In this document: piece by piece, positions 41,905 through 52,643 of the stretch | How the letters are laid out: every line of letters starts with the position of its first letter | How positions within the stretch are numbered: the stretch's first letter is position 1 | Assembly (NCBI GenBank): GCA_022495995.1 | Contig: JAFEMH010000757.1 | Coordinates: 62,001 to 126,000, forward strand | DNA: 64,000 bases | Reading direction: 5' to 3' | Source of the DNA: Adenophora triphylla var. japonica | Taxonomy: Eukaryota > Streptophyta > Magnoliopsida > Asterales > Campanulaceae | Position numbers and translations under genes: made by a program | Notes under the pieces: generated by a model | The model's input: the letters and a program-made list of their open reading frames with translations, nothing else | The model's database searches: none | What the model was told of the DNA's origin: nothing

Positions 41905-42423
41905 CAGATCTTTTCTTAGGATTCCCTTATTGCCATTTTGCAAACACATTAGTTTATTTAGACATTTTATTGTATTTTAGATCTTTGTAGCAGGTTAGCA
42001 GAGTCAAGAGGTAGACCGTGCTTGAACTCATCAAGAAGTTTTTAACTTGTAATGAACAAGAAATATTATCTTAAAAATTAATCAAGACACATTTCATGGA
42101 AATTCAAATGTCTTTTTTATTGTTTAGACCGAACCATATATGGCTTCCTACGTTCCCCTTTTACAAGAAAGACTAAGGGGCTCAGGTCTTCGTAGTTCAT
42201 TCTGGTGAACTAATTTTTTCATGTGCAGCCCTGTTTTTTGCCTAGACCGCCCTTTTTGGGGTTTTCAGCCTAGCTGGGCATTACTCTTTTTGCACTAAGA
42301 TTTTTTTTTTATGTGCAACCCTGTCTTTTGCCTAGACCGCCCTTTTTGGGGTTTTCAGCCTAGCTGGGTATTACTCTTTTTGCACTCTTTTTTTTTATAT
42401 ATTTTTTTTATTTTTTTTTTCTT
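41905..42423. other. Convergent intergenic region of F, with paired block (42221-42385)
   Basis: ttcctacgttccccttttac at 42147 and ggggctcaggtctt at 42177 are the words shared with C and E. Two copies of the conserved block follow at about 42221-42298 and 42311-42385 (atgtgcarccctg, cctagaccgccctttttggg, gttttcagcctagctggg, attactctttttgcac). These two are almost identical to each other. Poly-T runs follow. The pol 3' end is at 42424. Confidence 0.75.
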
Positions 42424-43298
42424 TTAGACATAGTATCTTTTGAGCTTATCACCGTTGACTGGGTGGACAAAGGGATCTCCGTCTGTGTCCGCAAGCTTCA
42501 TGGCTCCTCCCGATAGTATCTTCTCGCACCACATAAGGGCCGATCCAAACGGGTTCCCATTTTCCTGTGGGGTTGTCTCTGGTAGGGGGCTTTACTTTCA
42601 ACACTAAGTCACCCTCTTTGATGTCTCCGGCCTTGACCTTTTTATCAAACGCTCCGCCATTCGCCTCTCGGTAGGCTCGGGTGTGTTCCATGGCTTTTAG
42701 CCTTCTCTCGTCAAGGTGGCTAACTCATCATGCCGCCGCGCAACCATTCTACTTCATTGACACCGTTTTCCAGAGGACCCTTAATGACTTGATTTCCAAC
42801 TCCACCGGTAACACCGCTTCCATCCCGTAGGTTAAGGCAAAAGGAGTTTCTCCCGTAGCCGTTTCCGACAGACGTTCGTAGCCCCAGAGTGCCAAGTGCA
42901 GCCTTTTCGGGCCAATCACGACCACGGGTGGCCATCTTCCGGATGATCCGTTCGAGTGTCTTATTAGCAGCTTCCACGGCTCCATTAGTCCGAGGTCCGT
43001 ACGGAGACGACTTGTGGCGAGTGATTCTGAATTCGACAAAGAACCTATCGCAGCCTCTTCAAAGTGCGACCCATTATCGGAAATGATCTCGTTGGGCACC
43101 CCATATCTCGCACATTATGTTTTCTTTGATGAATTGGGCCACTTTTCTGGAAGTGAGGACCTTGTAAGACTTGGCCTCTACCCATTTGGTGAAGTAGTCG
43201 ATGGCTACTAGCACAAATTTATGCCCATTGCTTCCTCGCCGGGCTATTTTCCCTATCACGTCAATACCCCAAGTTGCAAACGGCCAAGGAGTCGTCAT
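42424..43298 (-). pseudogene. Integrase, element F, frameshifted
   Basis: Core start WPFATWGIDVIGKIARRGSN, then VAIDYFTKWVEAKSYKV (first Asp). After a frame change at about 43098 come ISDNGSHFEE (second Asp), then in another frame MEAANKTLERIIRKMATRGR (Glu), and LWGYER, TPFALTYGMEAVLPVELEI. The C-terminal part is AFDKKVKAGDIKEGDLVLKV and GKWEPVWIGPYVV; the end in the correct frame is VNGDKLKRYYV at 42424. All catalytic residues are encoded but at least four frameshifts separate them. Confidence 0.82.
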
Positions 43299-44640
43299 GC
43301 AAGAGTGTCATGAGGCGGGAGATGGTTGAGGTTGGCAAACCGCCGGCACTTGTCGCATGCTCGGACGTGCCGGACACACCGTTTCCATGGAAATCCAGTA
43401 GTTACCCATTCTCGAGGATCACTTGCATCGTGGCTCGGCATTCATATGAGGACCGCAGGGACCATTGTCGACTTCACCATCAACTCTTTGGCTTTTTCTT
43501 GAGTGACGCACAAGAGGAGTGGTCCTTGGTATCGCTTCTTGTACAAGTTGCCTCCTAGAATGACATAATGGGAGGCCAACCTTTTCAGAGCTTGTAAGCT
43601 CTTGGCTCGACTCCTTCTTTCGGTCTACCTTCTTTGTCTCCGAAAGCCGACTCTCCATCTTTGAGGAACCGGTAAATTTGATTGTACCAGTGGTTCCTTC
43701 ATAGGCTCGGGTCCTGTGTCTACTTCACAAATGTATAGGGGCTTCTCTTCTACCCACTCGGAAGGGTTTTATGGCTTTTCCCTGGGATTTCTACCAATGA
43801 GGCTAGAGTAGCTAATGCATCTCGCGAATCTGTTTCTTTTCCCTTGGCAAGTAGTGGAAGGTCACTTCTCCGAACCGTCCAAATAACTCCTCCATATGGG
43901 CATGATACCGCCGCAGGTTAGGGTCCACAGCCTTCCACTTGTTGGAAACCCGATTGATGATCGTGGCCGAGTCTCCGTAAACTTCTAGCTCCTTGACATT
44001 TCTTTCTAAGGCAGCTTCCAAACCAAAGAATGCAGGCTTCATACTCGGCAACATTGTTTGTGGCGTGGAAGTTCAACTTGAGGGCTATGGGAGTATGCTC
44101 ATCTTTCGGATCGACCAAAGAGCATCCCGATACCATTTCCTCTTTTGTTAGCGGCTCCGTCAAAGAACAATTGCCATCGGTTTTCGTGTTCGACCGCAAA
44201 GATCCCTTCATCTCGGGAATTGGGGTTCGTGCCCTCTGTCTTCATTATCGGGAAAGTTTGCCGGGTGGTCTCGACAATGGTTGACCCTTGACAGCCTTTT
44301 CTGGTCACATAGTTGATGTCGTACTCGCTAAGAAGAAGGACCACATTGCTAGACGCATCGAGAGGGAAGGCTTATCAAAGATGTACTTGATGGGGTCCAT
44401 TTTTGAGACCAAATTCACAGTGGTGGGCTTCGCATATAATGCTTCAACTTGCCGACTACCTGCACTACCCCGCACGTGTCTTTTCACATGCCGAGTAATT
44501 GAGCTCACTTCCCGCAGCCTTCCTACCGACAAAGTAAATGGCGTTTTCTACCCGAGAGTCTTTCTTTTCCCGAGCAAGCATAGCCCCAACCGCCGTGTCA
44601 AGGATGTGAGATAGAGCGTAAGAGGTTTCTATCTATGTGG
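43299..44640 (-). pseudogene. RNase H regions and integrase zinc domain, element F, frameshifted
   Basis: From high to low coordinate: ALYAKPTTVNLVSKMDPIKY (end of first RNase H) and SEYDINYVTRKG. Then FFDGAANKRGNGIGM, LNFHATNNVAEYEACI, GLEAALERNVKELEVYGDSA and FGEVTFHYLPREK, the second RNase H. The HHCC zinc motif around 43419-43450 survives only as HNGPCGPHMNAEPRC-like pieces. Frame changes occur near 44110, 44030 and 43830. Confidence 0.75.
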
Positions 44641-44682
44641 GGGCATAGCACCGGAGGGTGTACCAAGTATGCCTTGATCCGG

Positions 44683-45690
44683 TCAAAAGCATCCCGGCAT
44701 TCTTCGGTCCATTCTCGTGTCTACGTTCTTCTTCATGAGCTTAAAGATGGGCTCGCACATAGTGGTCAACTGATTGACGAAACGGCTGATGTACTGCAGT
44801 TTTCCCATAAAGCTCTTGACTTCTGTCTGGGTCTGAGGTGGCCTCATATCCATAATGGCTTTGATCTTTTGGGGGTCAGCTTCAATACCTCGCTCCGTGA
44901 CCATATAACCAAGCACTTTTCCCCTTGTCACTCCGAAGGTGCATTTAGCAGGGTTTAGTCTCATGGCATGTTGTCTCAGTCTCTCAAAGAACTTCCGCAG
45001 GTCAACAAAGTGCTGCCCGTCCTCGCCTTTGGAGTGGATTATCATGTCGTCTACGTAGACCTCAATCTCCTTGTGGATCATGTCATGAAAAAGCGCGGTC
45101 GCTGCCCTTTGGTAAGTAGCCCCGGGGTTCTTAAGCCCAAATGGCATCACTATATAACAGGAAGTTCCCCACGGCGTGGTGAAGGCTGTCTTTTCTTGGT
45201 CTTCCTTGGCCATCTTGATCTGGTTGTATCCTGCAAAGCCATCAACGAAGGATTTGACTTCGTAGTTGGGAGTGGAGTCCACCAGGATGTCTATGTTTGG
45301 CAAAGGGTAATCGTCCTTGGGGCTGGCCTGGTTCAGATCTCGGAAATCCACACAGCAACGTACCTTCCCATTGGCCTTGGTGACGGTCACAATATTGGAC
45401 AACCATGTCGGATATTCGATGACTCTGATGAATCTTACCCGCAGTAGCTTCTCAATTTCTTCTTTGACTTGTAGAGACCATTCTGGCTTGATCTTCCTCA
45501 GTTTCTGCTTTACTGGTTTAGCATCTGGTGCTAGAGGGATTCTGTGCTCTACTATCGAACTGTCTAGCCCCGACATATCCCCGTATGACCATGCAAACAC
45601 GTCGACGTATTCCCCGAGCGGATCGATCACCGTCTCGTTCAACCCCTGGAAGAAGTTTCCGATCTCGTGTCTCTTTAGGTTCCTCGACAA
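44683..45690 (-). CDS. Reverse transcriptase, element F
   Basis: 335 open codons. LGEYVDVFAWSYGDMSGLDS and SIVEHRIPLAPDAKPVKQK lead into NGKVRCCVDFRDLNQASPKD, FVDGFAGYNQIKMAKEDQ, FTTPWGTSCYIVMPFGLKNP, YVDDMIIHSKGEDGQHF, GKVLGYMVTERG and LQYISRFVNQLTTMCEP. All RT motifs, including YVDD, look intact. The frame breaks at both ends (near 45650 and 44690), so no full polyprotein can be made from this copy. Confidence 0.88.
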   Translation of the reverse strand: MSRNLKRHEIGNFFQGLNETVIDPLGEYVDVFAWSYGDMSGLDSSIVEHRIPLAPDAKPVKQKLRKIKPEWSLQVKEEIEKLLRVRFIRVIEYPTWLSNIVTVTKANGKVRCCVDFRDLNQASPKDDYPLPNIDILVDSTPNYEVKSFVDGFAGYNQIKMAKEDQEKTAFTTPWGTSCYIVMPFGLKNPGATYQRAATALFHDMIHKEIEVYVDDMIIHSKGEDGQHFVDLRKFFERLRQHAMRLNPAKCTFGVTRGKVLGYMVTERGIEADPQKIKAIMDMRPPQTQTEVKSFMGKLQYISRFVNQLTTMCEPIFKLMKKNVDTRMDRRMPGCF

Positions 45691-46573
45691 GCACCCAAGT
45701 TCACACTTGTCAAAACCTCCTCGGCAGCTTGGGCCCGGTTTTCCTCTTTTCTCGAAACCCGCTTAAAGATTTCTTTAATGTATTGTTCATTTAGTGTGTT
45801 TGCATCTTGTTCAAATGATTCATTATTAATCTGTTGTTAAGTTTTGAGTTAATTTATCATTTGTTAAGTTGGCAATAAGAGGATACTCGTAAAGATCCGT
45901 CATTTCATTCAAAATAAGGGGAAAGATGACATCGATTACATTTTGATAGTCCTCGGGCGTGAGGCGTGAGGCCTTCGAATGACTCGTAGGACTGGAATTC
46001 AAAGATTCCCGACTCAACCGTATGGACAACAGGGTGTTTGACACGACTGGGTTGAGAAGGACGAGGTACCAATCCAAGCTCCTCAATCATTTGCCGTCGG
46101 CCAAGCTATCGGTCCCGAGAACGTCTCCCAATTCTTCAACGGCATTTCGTCTTAGTTACCAAAGTGCGGGGATCAAAAGGATTTTCACCACCGTCTCCAA
46201 TTACGGCAACTATCTCATCATCTCGAGCCGAAGTCGATCAAATCCGGGATCCGTGCTTCTTCATCAAACAACCGTAGCAAGCCCCACTCACCGTCTTCAC
46301 TACCGGCGGCTTCTATCCGGCTGATCTTCGGAAGAGCTAACTCGAAGGCGGAGAAATCCATTACCCTGGATGCCGACTCTTTGACGCCGTCTCGAGTTCC
46401 CTTTGAAGACATACTCGTTACGAACGGTAGTGGTAGCCCCGTGAATGTTTGGCAAGTCAAGGAACATTCTTCGAACAGGATTGGCCGGCTTTCCTCTCAT
46501 TTTCTCAAGATTCTCCGTAAGAGTTTTACGCAAGGAGATCTCGGTGATCACTTTTATCGTATTGTGTCTCGCC
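45691..46573 (-). pseudogene. Protease-RT linker, element F, frameshifted
   Basis: Pieces in several frames: MFLDLPNIHGATTTVRNEYV (46470), ELGLVPRPS (46080), LTPEDYQNVIDVIFPLILNE with LYEYPLIANLTNDKLTQN (46000-45830), a stop, and NRAQAAEEVLTSVNLGA (45730). Same order as in E. Role unknown; it lies between protease and RT. Confidence 0.65.
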
Positions 46574-47335
46574 TTATGTAAAATAATGGGTCAGGGATAA
46601 ACTGTAGGGATGAAGCTGGACCCCTTTATCTTTTCTGCCATTTGGTTTGTACCCCAAGCCATATCTAGTATTCTGTTCCTTTACATCGATGATGGTATTG
46701 CGACCCTGAAGTCTTCCACCCAATCCAAGTCCCGGAAGATAAACCATTTTTCTCATCATTCTCATGGCAGGAGGGATTTGATCGGAAGTAGTAGTGAGGT
46801 CAGTGCTACACACTTGTGCTTTAGAAGGAGCTACAGAGAATCCTGTCAATGCCAACCCTTCGTCATCATGTTTGATTTCCAATATCGGGATGTCTCCAGT
46901 GCTGGTCCCTTCTACCGTGACACTGTCTCCATAAATGGTGGTGATAGTACCATCATTTGACTGAAATTTGACGCACTGGTGCAAGGTAGAGGCTACCCCA
47001 TTTATCTGGTGGATCCAGGGCCGTCCCAGGAGAGCAGTAAAGGAAATCGGAATATCAATCACTTGAAAATCAACGTCCATGACCTTTTTTCCGAACCACA
47101 GCTTGAGAGTAGCAATCCCCAAAACTGACCGTGCAGTGGAGTCATAAGCCTTAATAGTCTGACTAGAAGGTTTCAAATCTGTTGGTTTCAGGTCCAATAA
47201 GCCCATCATCTTGGCTGGCAAGACATTCATTGCAGACCCTCCATCGACTAATACCCGTGGCAATCGACGCTCTTCTAACTGGACTGTGATGTAAAGAGGT
47301 TCATTATGACTAGCCCCATACTTTGGCGAGTCCAA
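46574..47335 (-). CDS. Aspartic protease with C-terminal glycine-rich (G-patch-like) motif, element F
   Basis: 253 open codons, starting at the conserved TDLDSPKYGASHNEP region. PRVLVDGGSAMNVLPAKMM holds the catalytic Asp (DGGS in place of the usual DTG/DSG). IKAYDSTARSVLGI, VIDIPISFTALLGRPWIHQI and TTIYGDSVTVEGTS follow. Near residue 200 comes MVYLPGLGLGGRLQG, then TRYGLGYKP. The glycine spacing resembles a G-patch, a motif that follows protease in some retroviruses; the equation is my inference. It would cleave Gag-Pol in the particle. Upstream, 47336-47400, the NIxYxNIITF motif is frameshifted. Confidence 0.85.
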   Translation of the reverse strand: MDSPKYGASHNEPLYITVQLEERRLPRVLVDGGSAMNVLPAKMMGLLDLKPTDLKPSSQTIKAYDSTARSVLGIATLKLWFGKKVMDVDFQVIDIPISFTALLGRPWIHQINGVASTLHQCVKFQSNDGTITTIYGDSVTVEGTSTGDIPILEIKHDDEGLALTGFSVAPSKAQVCSTDLTTTSDQIPPAMRMMRKMVYLPGLGLGGRLQGRNTIIDVKEQNTRYGLGYKPNGRKDKGVQLHPYSLSLTHYFT

Positions 47336-48604
47336 GTCGGTGAAGGTAATGATGTTTCAGTAGTGGATATTTCCAATCATTTGGACGACCTCATACCGGG
47401 GTGACATCTATGGGCACCGTGGTCTTGGCCAAACTTTCTTCTAGCTTCAACTTATGAGGGTATGAAGAGGTTAACGGGGACCACAAGGAGATATTGGCTT
47501 GGGTACACTTCAGTGAGTCAACACTTGGATCCTCTTTGTCGAGTCCGGCTTTTCTACTTCCGACTTATAAGGCCTCTTATCTGTCTTTGGCTCCGAAACG
47601 GCATTCTTTTTGTTGCCCTTAGGCCGCTCAATACTCATCTGTCCCGGACGAGTCATCACATAGACATTAGATTTTCCTGAGTCATTATTCCTCCTGGAGG
47701 ATTCTGTTAGCTCTTTCAAAGTCGGGCGGGCTCTTCTTTGGCGTATGGCCAATTCTGGCGATTAATCGATTAATGGCACTACTTTTGGAGGCGTAGGCTG
47801 CTTCTCGAATCGATCCCAAGTTAACGGCTTTCTGACCTTCTCAAGGTTCTGACTCTCTGATTGGCTTAGCAGTGGGCTGGTTTCAGCTTTACCTTCTCCG
47901 TTTAAAGCCTTCACAGTCTCATTCAAACTTTTCAAAGTCAACATGCAACAGGAGTTATCACCTTCAGGGTTTGGAGCCTGGCAACTGGCTTTCTCATCCG
48001 GGTCCAACAATTTTTTCAACAGAGTGGGATCACATTCCTCATCACTGTCAAGCATATCCCTTCTTTCCCTAGGGGTCAGCCTTCTGACGGCATCTTTGAC
48101 ATTGGCTAAACATTTTCTGAAGTGAGAAATTCCATCATCAATAAGGATTTCTGCGGGGTCAAACCTCATGGCGGGTTTCTGTTCTTCACTGTCGGGAAGG
48201 TTTTCTGGGCTTTTTGGCTTCTGGGCTAACCACTCTTCTACTGTTCCTTCCGGCACTTCGACCGTGTCTTCATCAGCATCACTGTAGTAACTCTCGCGGG
48301 AACTTTCATCTTGACTCTGATGACCAATGAGGGCAAAAGCAGGTCGGGATACTTGACGCCATATAAGAGGTATCTTGGACTCCTCCTTTGACTTGGGAAT
48401 TATCAAGAAAACATCATTGTCGTCACAGGACATAAAGGGGACAGGGGTCGCCTCGAGACTTAAGACTCTTTCCAGGGCATCCATACACTCTTCTTCGGAC
48501 AAGGTCTCAGGAGTGATTACTAACACTGTAACGAGTCTACTCTTCCCGATGAGAGTTTGGCTTCCGCAATGCTTACGTTTTCCGGATCGATGGGTGGAGC
48601 CCAT
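47336..48604 (-). CDS. Gag-protease spacer of element F (main open frame 47762-48604)
   Basis: The 280-codon frame includes TPETLSEEECMDALERVLSL, FMSCDDNDVFLIIPKSKEES, IPLIWRQ, an acidic middle (ESYYSDADEDTVEVPEG), LTPRERRDMLDSDEECDPT and KPLTWDRF. The following frame 47510-47752 (NVYVMTRPGQMSIERPKGN) parallels DVNVLTRSGQIHVLPPK of D. No enzyme motif. An open spacer of this size here suggests selection on the family, but I do not know its role. Confidence 0.6.
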
Positions 48605-48731
48605 TTTCCTCTTTCGGCTAGGGCTTCAATTAAATCCCTCCATTCACCGACCAAGTATTTGTAAGGAGTATTGAACTCTAGGATGTAGGACTCATATCTT
48701 TTGCTTCATCTAAGCTAGCATCTTTTTCCTT

Positions 48732-49199
48732 TTACGAGCCTTCACACAGGCCGCAAATACACTTTGAAGTGATTTCATCTCCTATTCCGGGTCGGTGGTT
48801 TCCTACCTCATCCTGCCCTTTGGGTTTCACTTCTGTGACTCCAAGTCCATTCCTTCTACAGGCTGTCATCATCACTGTAAATCCATCCATTCCTATTCTC
48901 GTTCCCGACTGATTCTTCACTACCATTGTCTGAGAGATAGGCAAATTCACAGGCGTTGACGAAATTAGAGAGGTCAGGTTGGTACTGGGATTTGGGTTAG
49001 GCTGAAAGGAGGGAAAGAGTCCCACGGGGTGATGCAAAGGCTGTGAGGGTGTCGGGACCCTTATGGCTGGGGATGTTGGGGAAGACTGAAAAGGGACAGT
49101 CTTTGGCAAAGGATTAGGAGGGGATGGGCTATAGGCTAGCTCTGCTTCCCTAGTCATCTGGTTACCCAAACCAGTGCTGTTCTCTGTTGAATCGGACAT
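48732..49199 (-). pseudogene. Gag N-terminal part, element F; capsid and zinc knuckle deleted
   Basis: ATG at 49199 (MSDSTENSTGLGNQ); the frame is also open upstream to the acceptor-like site at 49292 (VRTPGQRLVSAEF). It is Pro/Ser-rich, ending SKCICGLCEGS at 48732. Only about 130 bp then separate it from the spacer ORF, with GEWRDLIEALAERGKWAPP in another frame. The capsid (about 170 residues in D) and the zinc knuckle (seen in B) are therefore missing. Confidence 0.7.
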
Positions 49200-49291
49200 T
49201 CTGACTGACCAAACTGAGGATTCTGGCGAACTGTCTGAGAATTCTGCGCTAACAAGTCGCTGACCCGGTGTTCTCACCCACTTCTTTCTCG

Positions 49292-49509
49292 CTGCGGGAG
49301 AGGGATAGGAAAGGTTTAGACTCGGGGTAGGTGTTTAGGCTGAATGCTCAGGCAATATGCAAATTAGAATCTTCCAGTTTACTTAAAACAGTGTCTTTTA
49401 TTAATATCTATTTGGTTCAAAAAGGGGGTTCGCCCTTCTTTTTCGTAACTACTCTAGATCCTAGATCAGTGGGTTCCGTCACTACGTCTTTAAGCCCCTC
49501 GTATTCCAC
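49292..49509 (-). other. Candidate 218-bp leader intron of element F
   Basis: On the minus strand ataCAG|GTGGAATAC at 49509 is a donor-like site and tatccctctcccgCAG at 49292 an acceptor-like site with a pyrimidine tract. The equivalent interval is 217 bp in D. It lies upstream of the gag ATG at 49199. Confidence 0.5.
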
Positions 49510-50904
49510 CTGTATTTCGACCTCCCAGGGTGGACAGCCCCGGGCGAGGGTCCTATAGGGCACGCGGATCCCACCGACCGAGAGTAAAGAACGCTCCTAA
49601 CGGGTCTAGCGGGTCATAGGAACTTTCAACGCACGAGCGATGCGGATTATAGTCAAGGCAATACCGGGAAAGTCTCATCTTTCTGCCTTGATAGGATTTT
49701 GGCAGAATTTCGCTTGAGCGAATGACGTTTTGACTTTCGGTAATGTCCGAGAAGATAATAGGCATGGGTCGGGCGGCAAAAGCCGGATGACACAGTGTCA
49801 CATTGAACTTCGTTGCATACGCCGGGCGTGAGTTAGAATCGAAGTCAATGCCGGGTCAAGATCTTGCCAATTTTTCCTTGTCGGAATTTTAGCAGAACTT
49901 CGCTTGAGCGAAAGATCTTTTGATTTGTTGGCAAAGACTCGGTCTTGACTCTTACGCATTCCGTGCAGGTCAAGGTCAATAGTCAATGTCGGAGTTGAGA
50001 TCTCACCAATTTTTCCTTATTGGAATTTTGGCAGAGTTCTTCTTCCGTTATGAACTAAGGCTTGACCTTTACGAGGGTATGCAACTGGGCTATATGACAC
50101 GGACTAGACCAAAAACCAACCAAAAGTCACGGTTTTTTGAAACGTGTGACACGGACTGTGCATTGGTCGACACTGGCTGCTATGGGGAGGTTGGGATGAT
50201 TCCGTGCGCGCCCGGGAGCATCGTAAGGCTGTCCGTGACTGCAGCTGGAACCACCCTCGGGTTTGAAGGACGTGCGTGCAAAGTGTATAGGATATATCAG
50301 GTGCGCGTAGTGTGCGGTCTCCTAAAAATGTTCCTTTTGAGTTAAAACAGAGATTTTCAGAAATGTGTTTTAAAGGAATGCTTTTCGGGACGGGGAGAAT
50401 GCAACACATAAGCACATAAATTTTCTGGGAGCCCCAGTCAGTCATGGAGCTGAGTAGCCCCAAGCTGCTAGGACTGCCAGATTAGCCATGATTTTTCCTG
50501 GTGGAATTGCCACTGAGGTCGCCCGGTCAGAATCCAATGAGGATTGAGCCGTACGACTGCATGGATCAATTTTCCAGGTTCCACTCCTTTTGCTATTTTT
50601 CGGGTTGTTTCCCGTTCAAAGTATGCACAAATTCCAAGATGCAAATGATGCAATGCATGGTAAAGAAAGCAAGCATGATTAATGAAATCGGCGACGGGAG
50701 TCTAACCCGCTCAAAGGGAAAAGCTTTCTTTTATTTTTTTCAAAATTGTTTTTCGAAAAGGGATACTGGTACGGGGATTGTTCAACCACCGGTTATCCCA
50801 ACTCCCACGTCAGGGAGTGTACAGGAAGGGTAAGTGGTTTCCACCTATATACCGAGTATCGATTTTTTTTGTTTTTGAAAATAAAAGCTTTTCTCCTTTG
50901 GGAT
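49510..50904 (-). other. 5' leader of element F
   Basis: Noncoding. It is collinear with the leader of B: conserved stretch at 50095-50260, and repeats with tcaatgcc words near 49650-50060. A frame CPPWEVEIQVEYEGLKDVV (about 49470-49550) is shared with B and D but lacks an ATG. Confidence 0.6.
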
Positions 50905-50925
50905 TTCCCCAGCGGAGTCGCCAAA
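50905..50925 (-). promoter_or_regulatory. Primer-binding site of element F
   Basis: Minus strand TTTGGCGACTCCGCTGGGGA starts one base after the LTR terminus at 50927. It is the same as in B and very close to D. Confidence 0.8.
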
Positions 50926-50926
50926 C

Positions 50927-52638
50927 TGTGAATGTGTGCCCAAATTTTGTTTCTGTTGGATTCACGCGAGTTTGAAGACATCCGGTTTAGTTTGAAAAAC
51001 GGAGTCGCCACGCCATTTTGATTACCTCAAAACTTTGAAAAAAAGGTTTTATGGGTTCGGAGGTTAAGTTACCCCTTGGGAAGAACGTTTGGCGTTCACC
51101 CAAGGTGCCTTGCCGGAGCAAGTCTCCCATGATTTCATTAATCGTGCTTGCTTGCGTGCTTTCTTGTGTGCAGGTGTTTGAAAATAAGGAGGGAATGTCC
51201 CAAGTCATCTTCCGGACGTACAAACCATTTGTTGGTTGTCGCTCGGGATTTCTTGGAATTTATGTATTCGGGATTATGATCCCGCCCTCATCTTGTGACT
51301 TGTGATCATCGCATTTTTAACCTCGGGACCCTCGGGACTTGCGTGATCGAGAGAATGACTCTCTTTATGGTCAAAGATGAGGTTCTTTAGAAAAGGAAGG
51401 TCCTTAGCCCATCAATCCTACGTTTTAAGACGGTCGAGCTCGTATAGATGCTTCATACTCTTTCTTAAGCGATAATTGGAGATATAGGGTTCAAGGTTGT
51501 CCCTTTCTAAAGAAATATGGAACCTTTAATGGAAGGAACGATGTAAAGATAGGATCTTTTACACCGGTCCGCTCCTAGGTTGCTAATGGGGAATAGGGAA
51601 ATGTATGTAAAAATGACACTTTAATGAAAAGATGACATTTTTGGGTTGCAAATGATGCACTTAGTTTAAAGAAATGATCTTTATTGCAAATGATGCATAA
51701 AGATTTGATTTTTATGCAAATGATGCATTTTTGAAGAAATTGGCATTCATTATGCAAATGATGCATAAATATTGCATTTTGAAAAGCATATGATGCTAGT
51801 TTATGGTAAAGACATGGTCTTTAAAGCAAATGATGCTTGGAAAAGTGATTTTGGATTGCAAATGATGCATTTTGATTGAAAAGATTTGATTTTTATATGC
51901 AAAGGATGCATGAAGATGACATTTTTATTTGAAAATGGGGGTTTTAGGTGCAAAGGATGCACCTTTATGGGAAAAGACTACATTTTTATGACAAATGATA
52001 TCTAATGCATGCAAAAGGGGAAGGGGAATATGAAGATATGATCTTTAATCTACCAAGTCCCAAGCAATATAAAGGTAATGCAATGAGCAATTTATAAAGC
52101 AATTAGGATGCGAGGTTAGGGCGTGCGAGGTTACCAATGGCTTCCTTCTTCTTCGGGCGGAGCTAGGAGGAGAGGTTGGTCTTGGATCTTCAAGGAGGAG
52201 GGAGGGAGCTTCTTGGCCTTCTTCTTCACCTTCTTGGATCTTCAACAGCCTCTTGGGAGTATTTCTTCGTATTATGTGTGGTGTTGTTGAAAATTGTTCT
52301 TGTCCCAATTGTGTAGAGGAGGGCTCTATTTATAGGCAGCCTGGATAAGGCTAATGAAGCCGTGCGGCTAAGGACAGCGAGCTAATGCAGCCGTGCGGCA
52401 TTATCCACAATGACTCAGCATTCTAGAACCATGCAAGGTGGCAAATTCTAGAACCTTCCCTCCTAATTAAGAAAAACGTGTTTCTTAATTAGGAAGGATT
52501 CCCTTCAGCCCTTATTTAATTAAAAATAGTTCCGGAATGTTTCCGGAACACTAGGAAGGCCTGGGGAATTACCGGAAAACTTACCGAAATTGCCGATAAA
52601 TTTAACCGGAAGGCATGAGCCAGATTTGGGTACTTACA
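50927..52638 (-). repeat. 5' LTR of element F
   Basis: 1,712 bp, ends tgtgaatgtg...tacttaca. Nearly identical to 34223-35937. TATA box at 52327-52334 on the minus strand (TATAAATA), in ctctatttataggcagcc. It would drive the genomic transcript leftwards. Confidence 0.93.
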
Positions 52639-52643
52639 GTGTC

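Larger units (their letters stand above)
34223..52638 (-). mobile_element. Element F: nearly complete Ty3/gypsy (Tat-like) element, 18.4 kb
   Basis: Both LTRs are present (34223-35937 and 50927-52638), flanked by the 5-bp target duplication GTGTC (34218-34222 and 52639-52643). By eye the LTRs differ at roughly 16-18 of about 1,713 positions, so insertion is recent. Minus-strand order: 5' LTR, primer-binding site, leader, gag N-terminus, spacer, protease, RT, RNase H, integrase. On the plus strand between pol and the 3' LTR lie a PMD-like gene and a DUF7745-like gene. Capsid and zinc knuckle are absent and pol is frameshifted, so it is non-autonomous. Confidence 0.93.
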
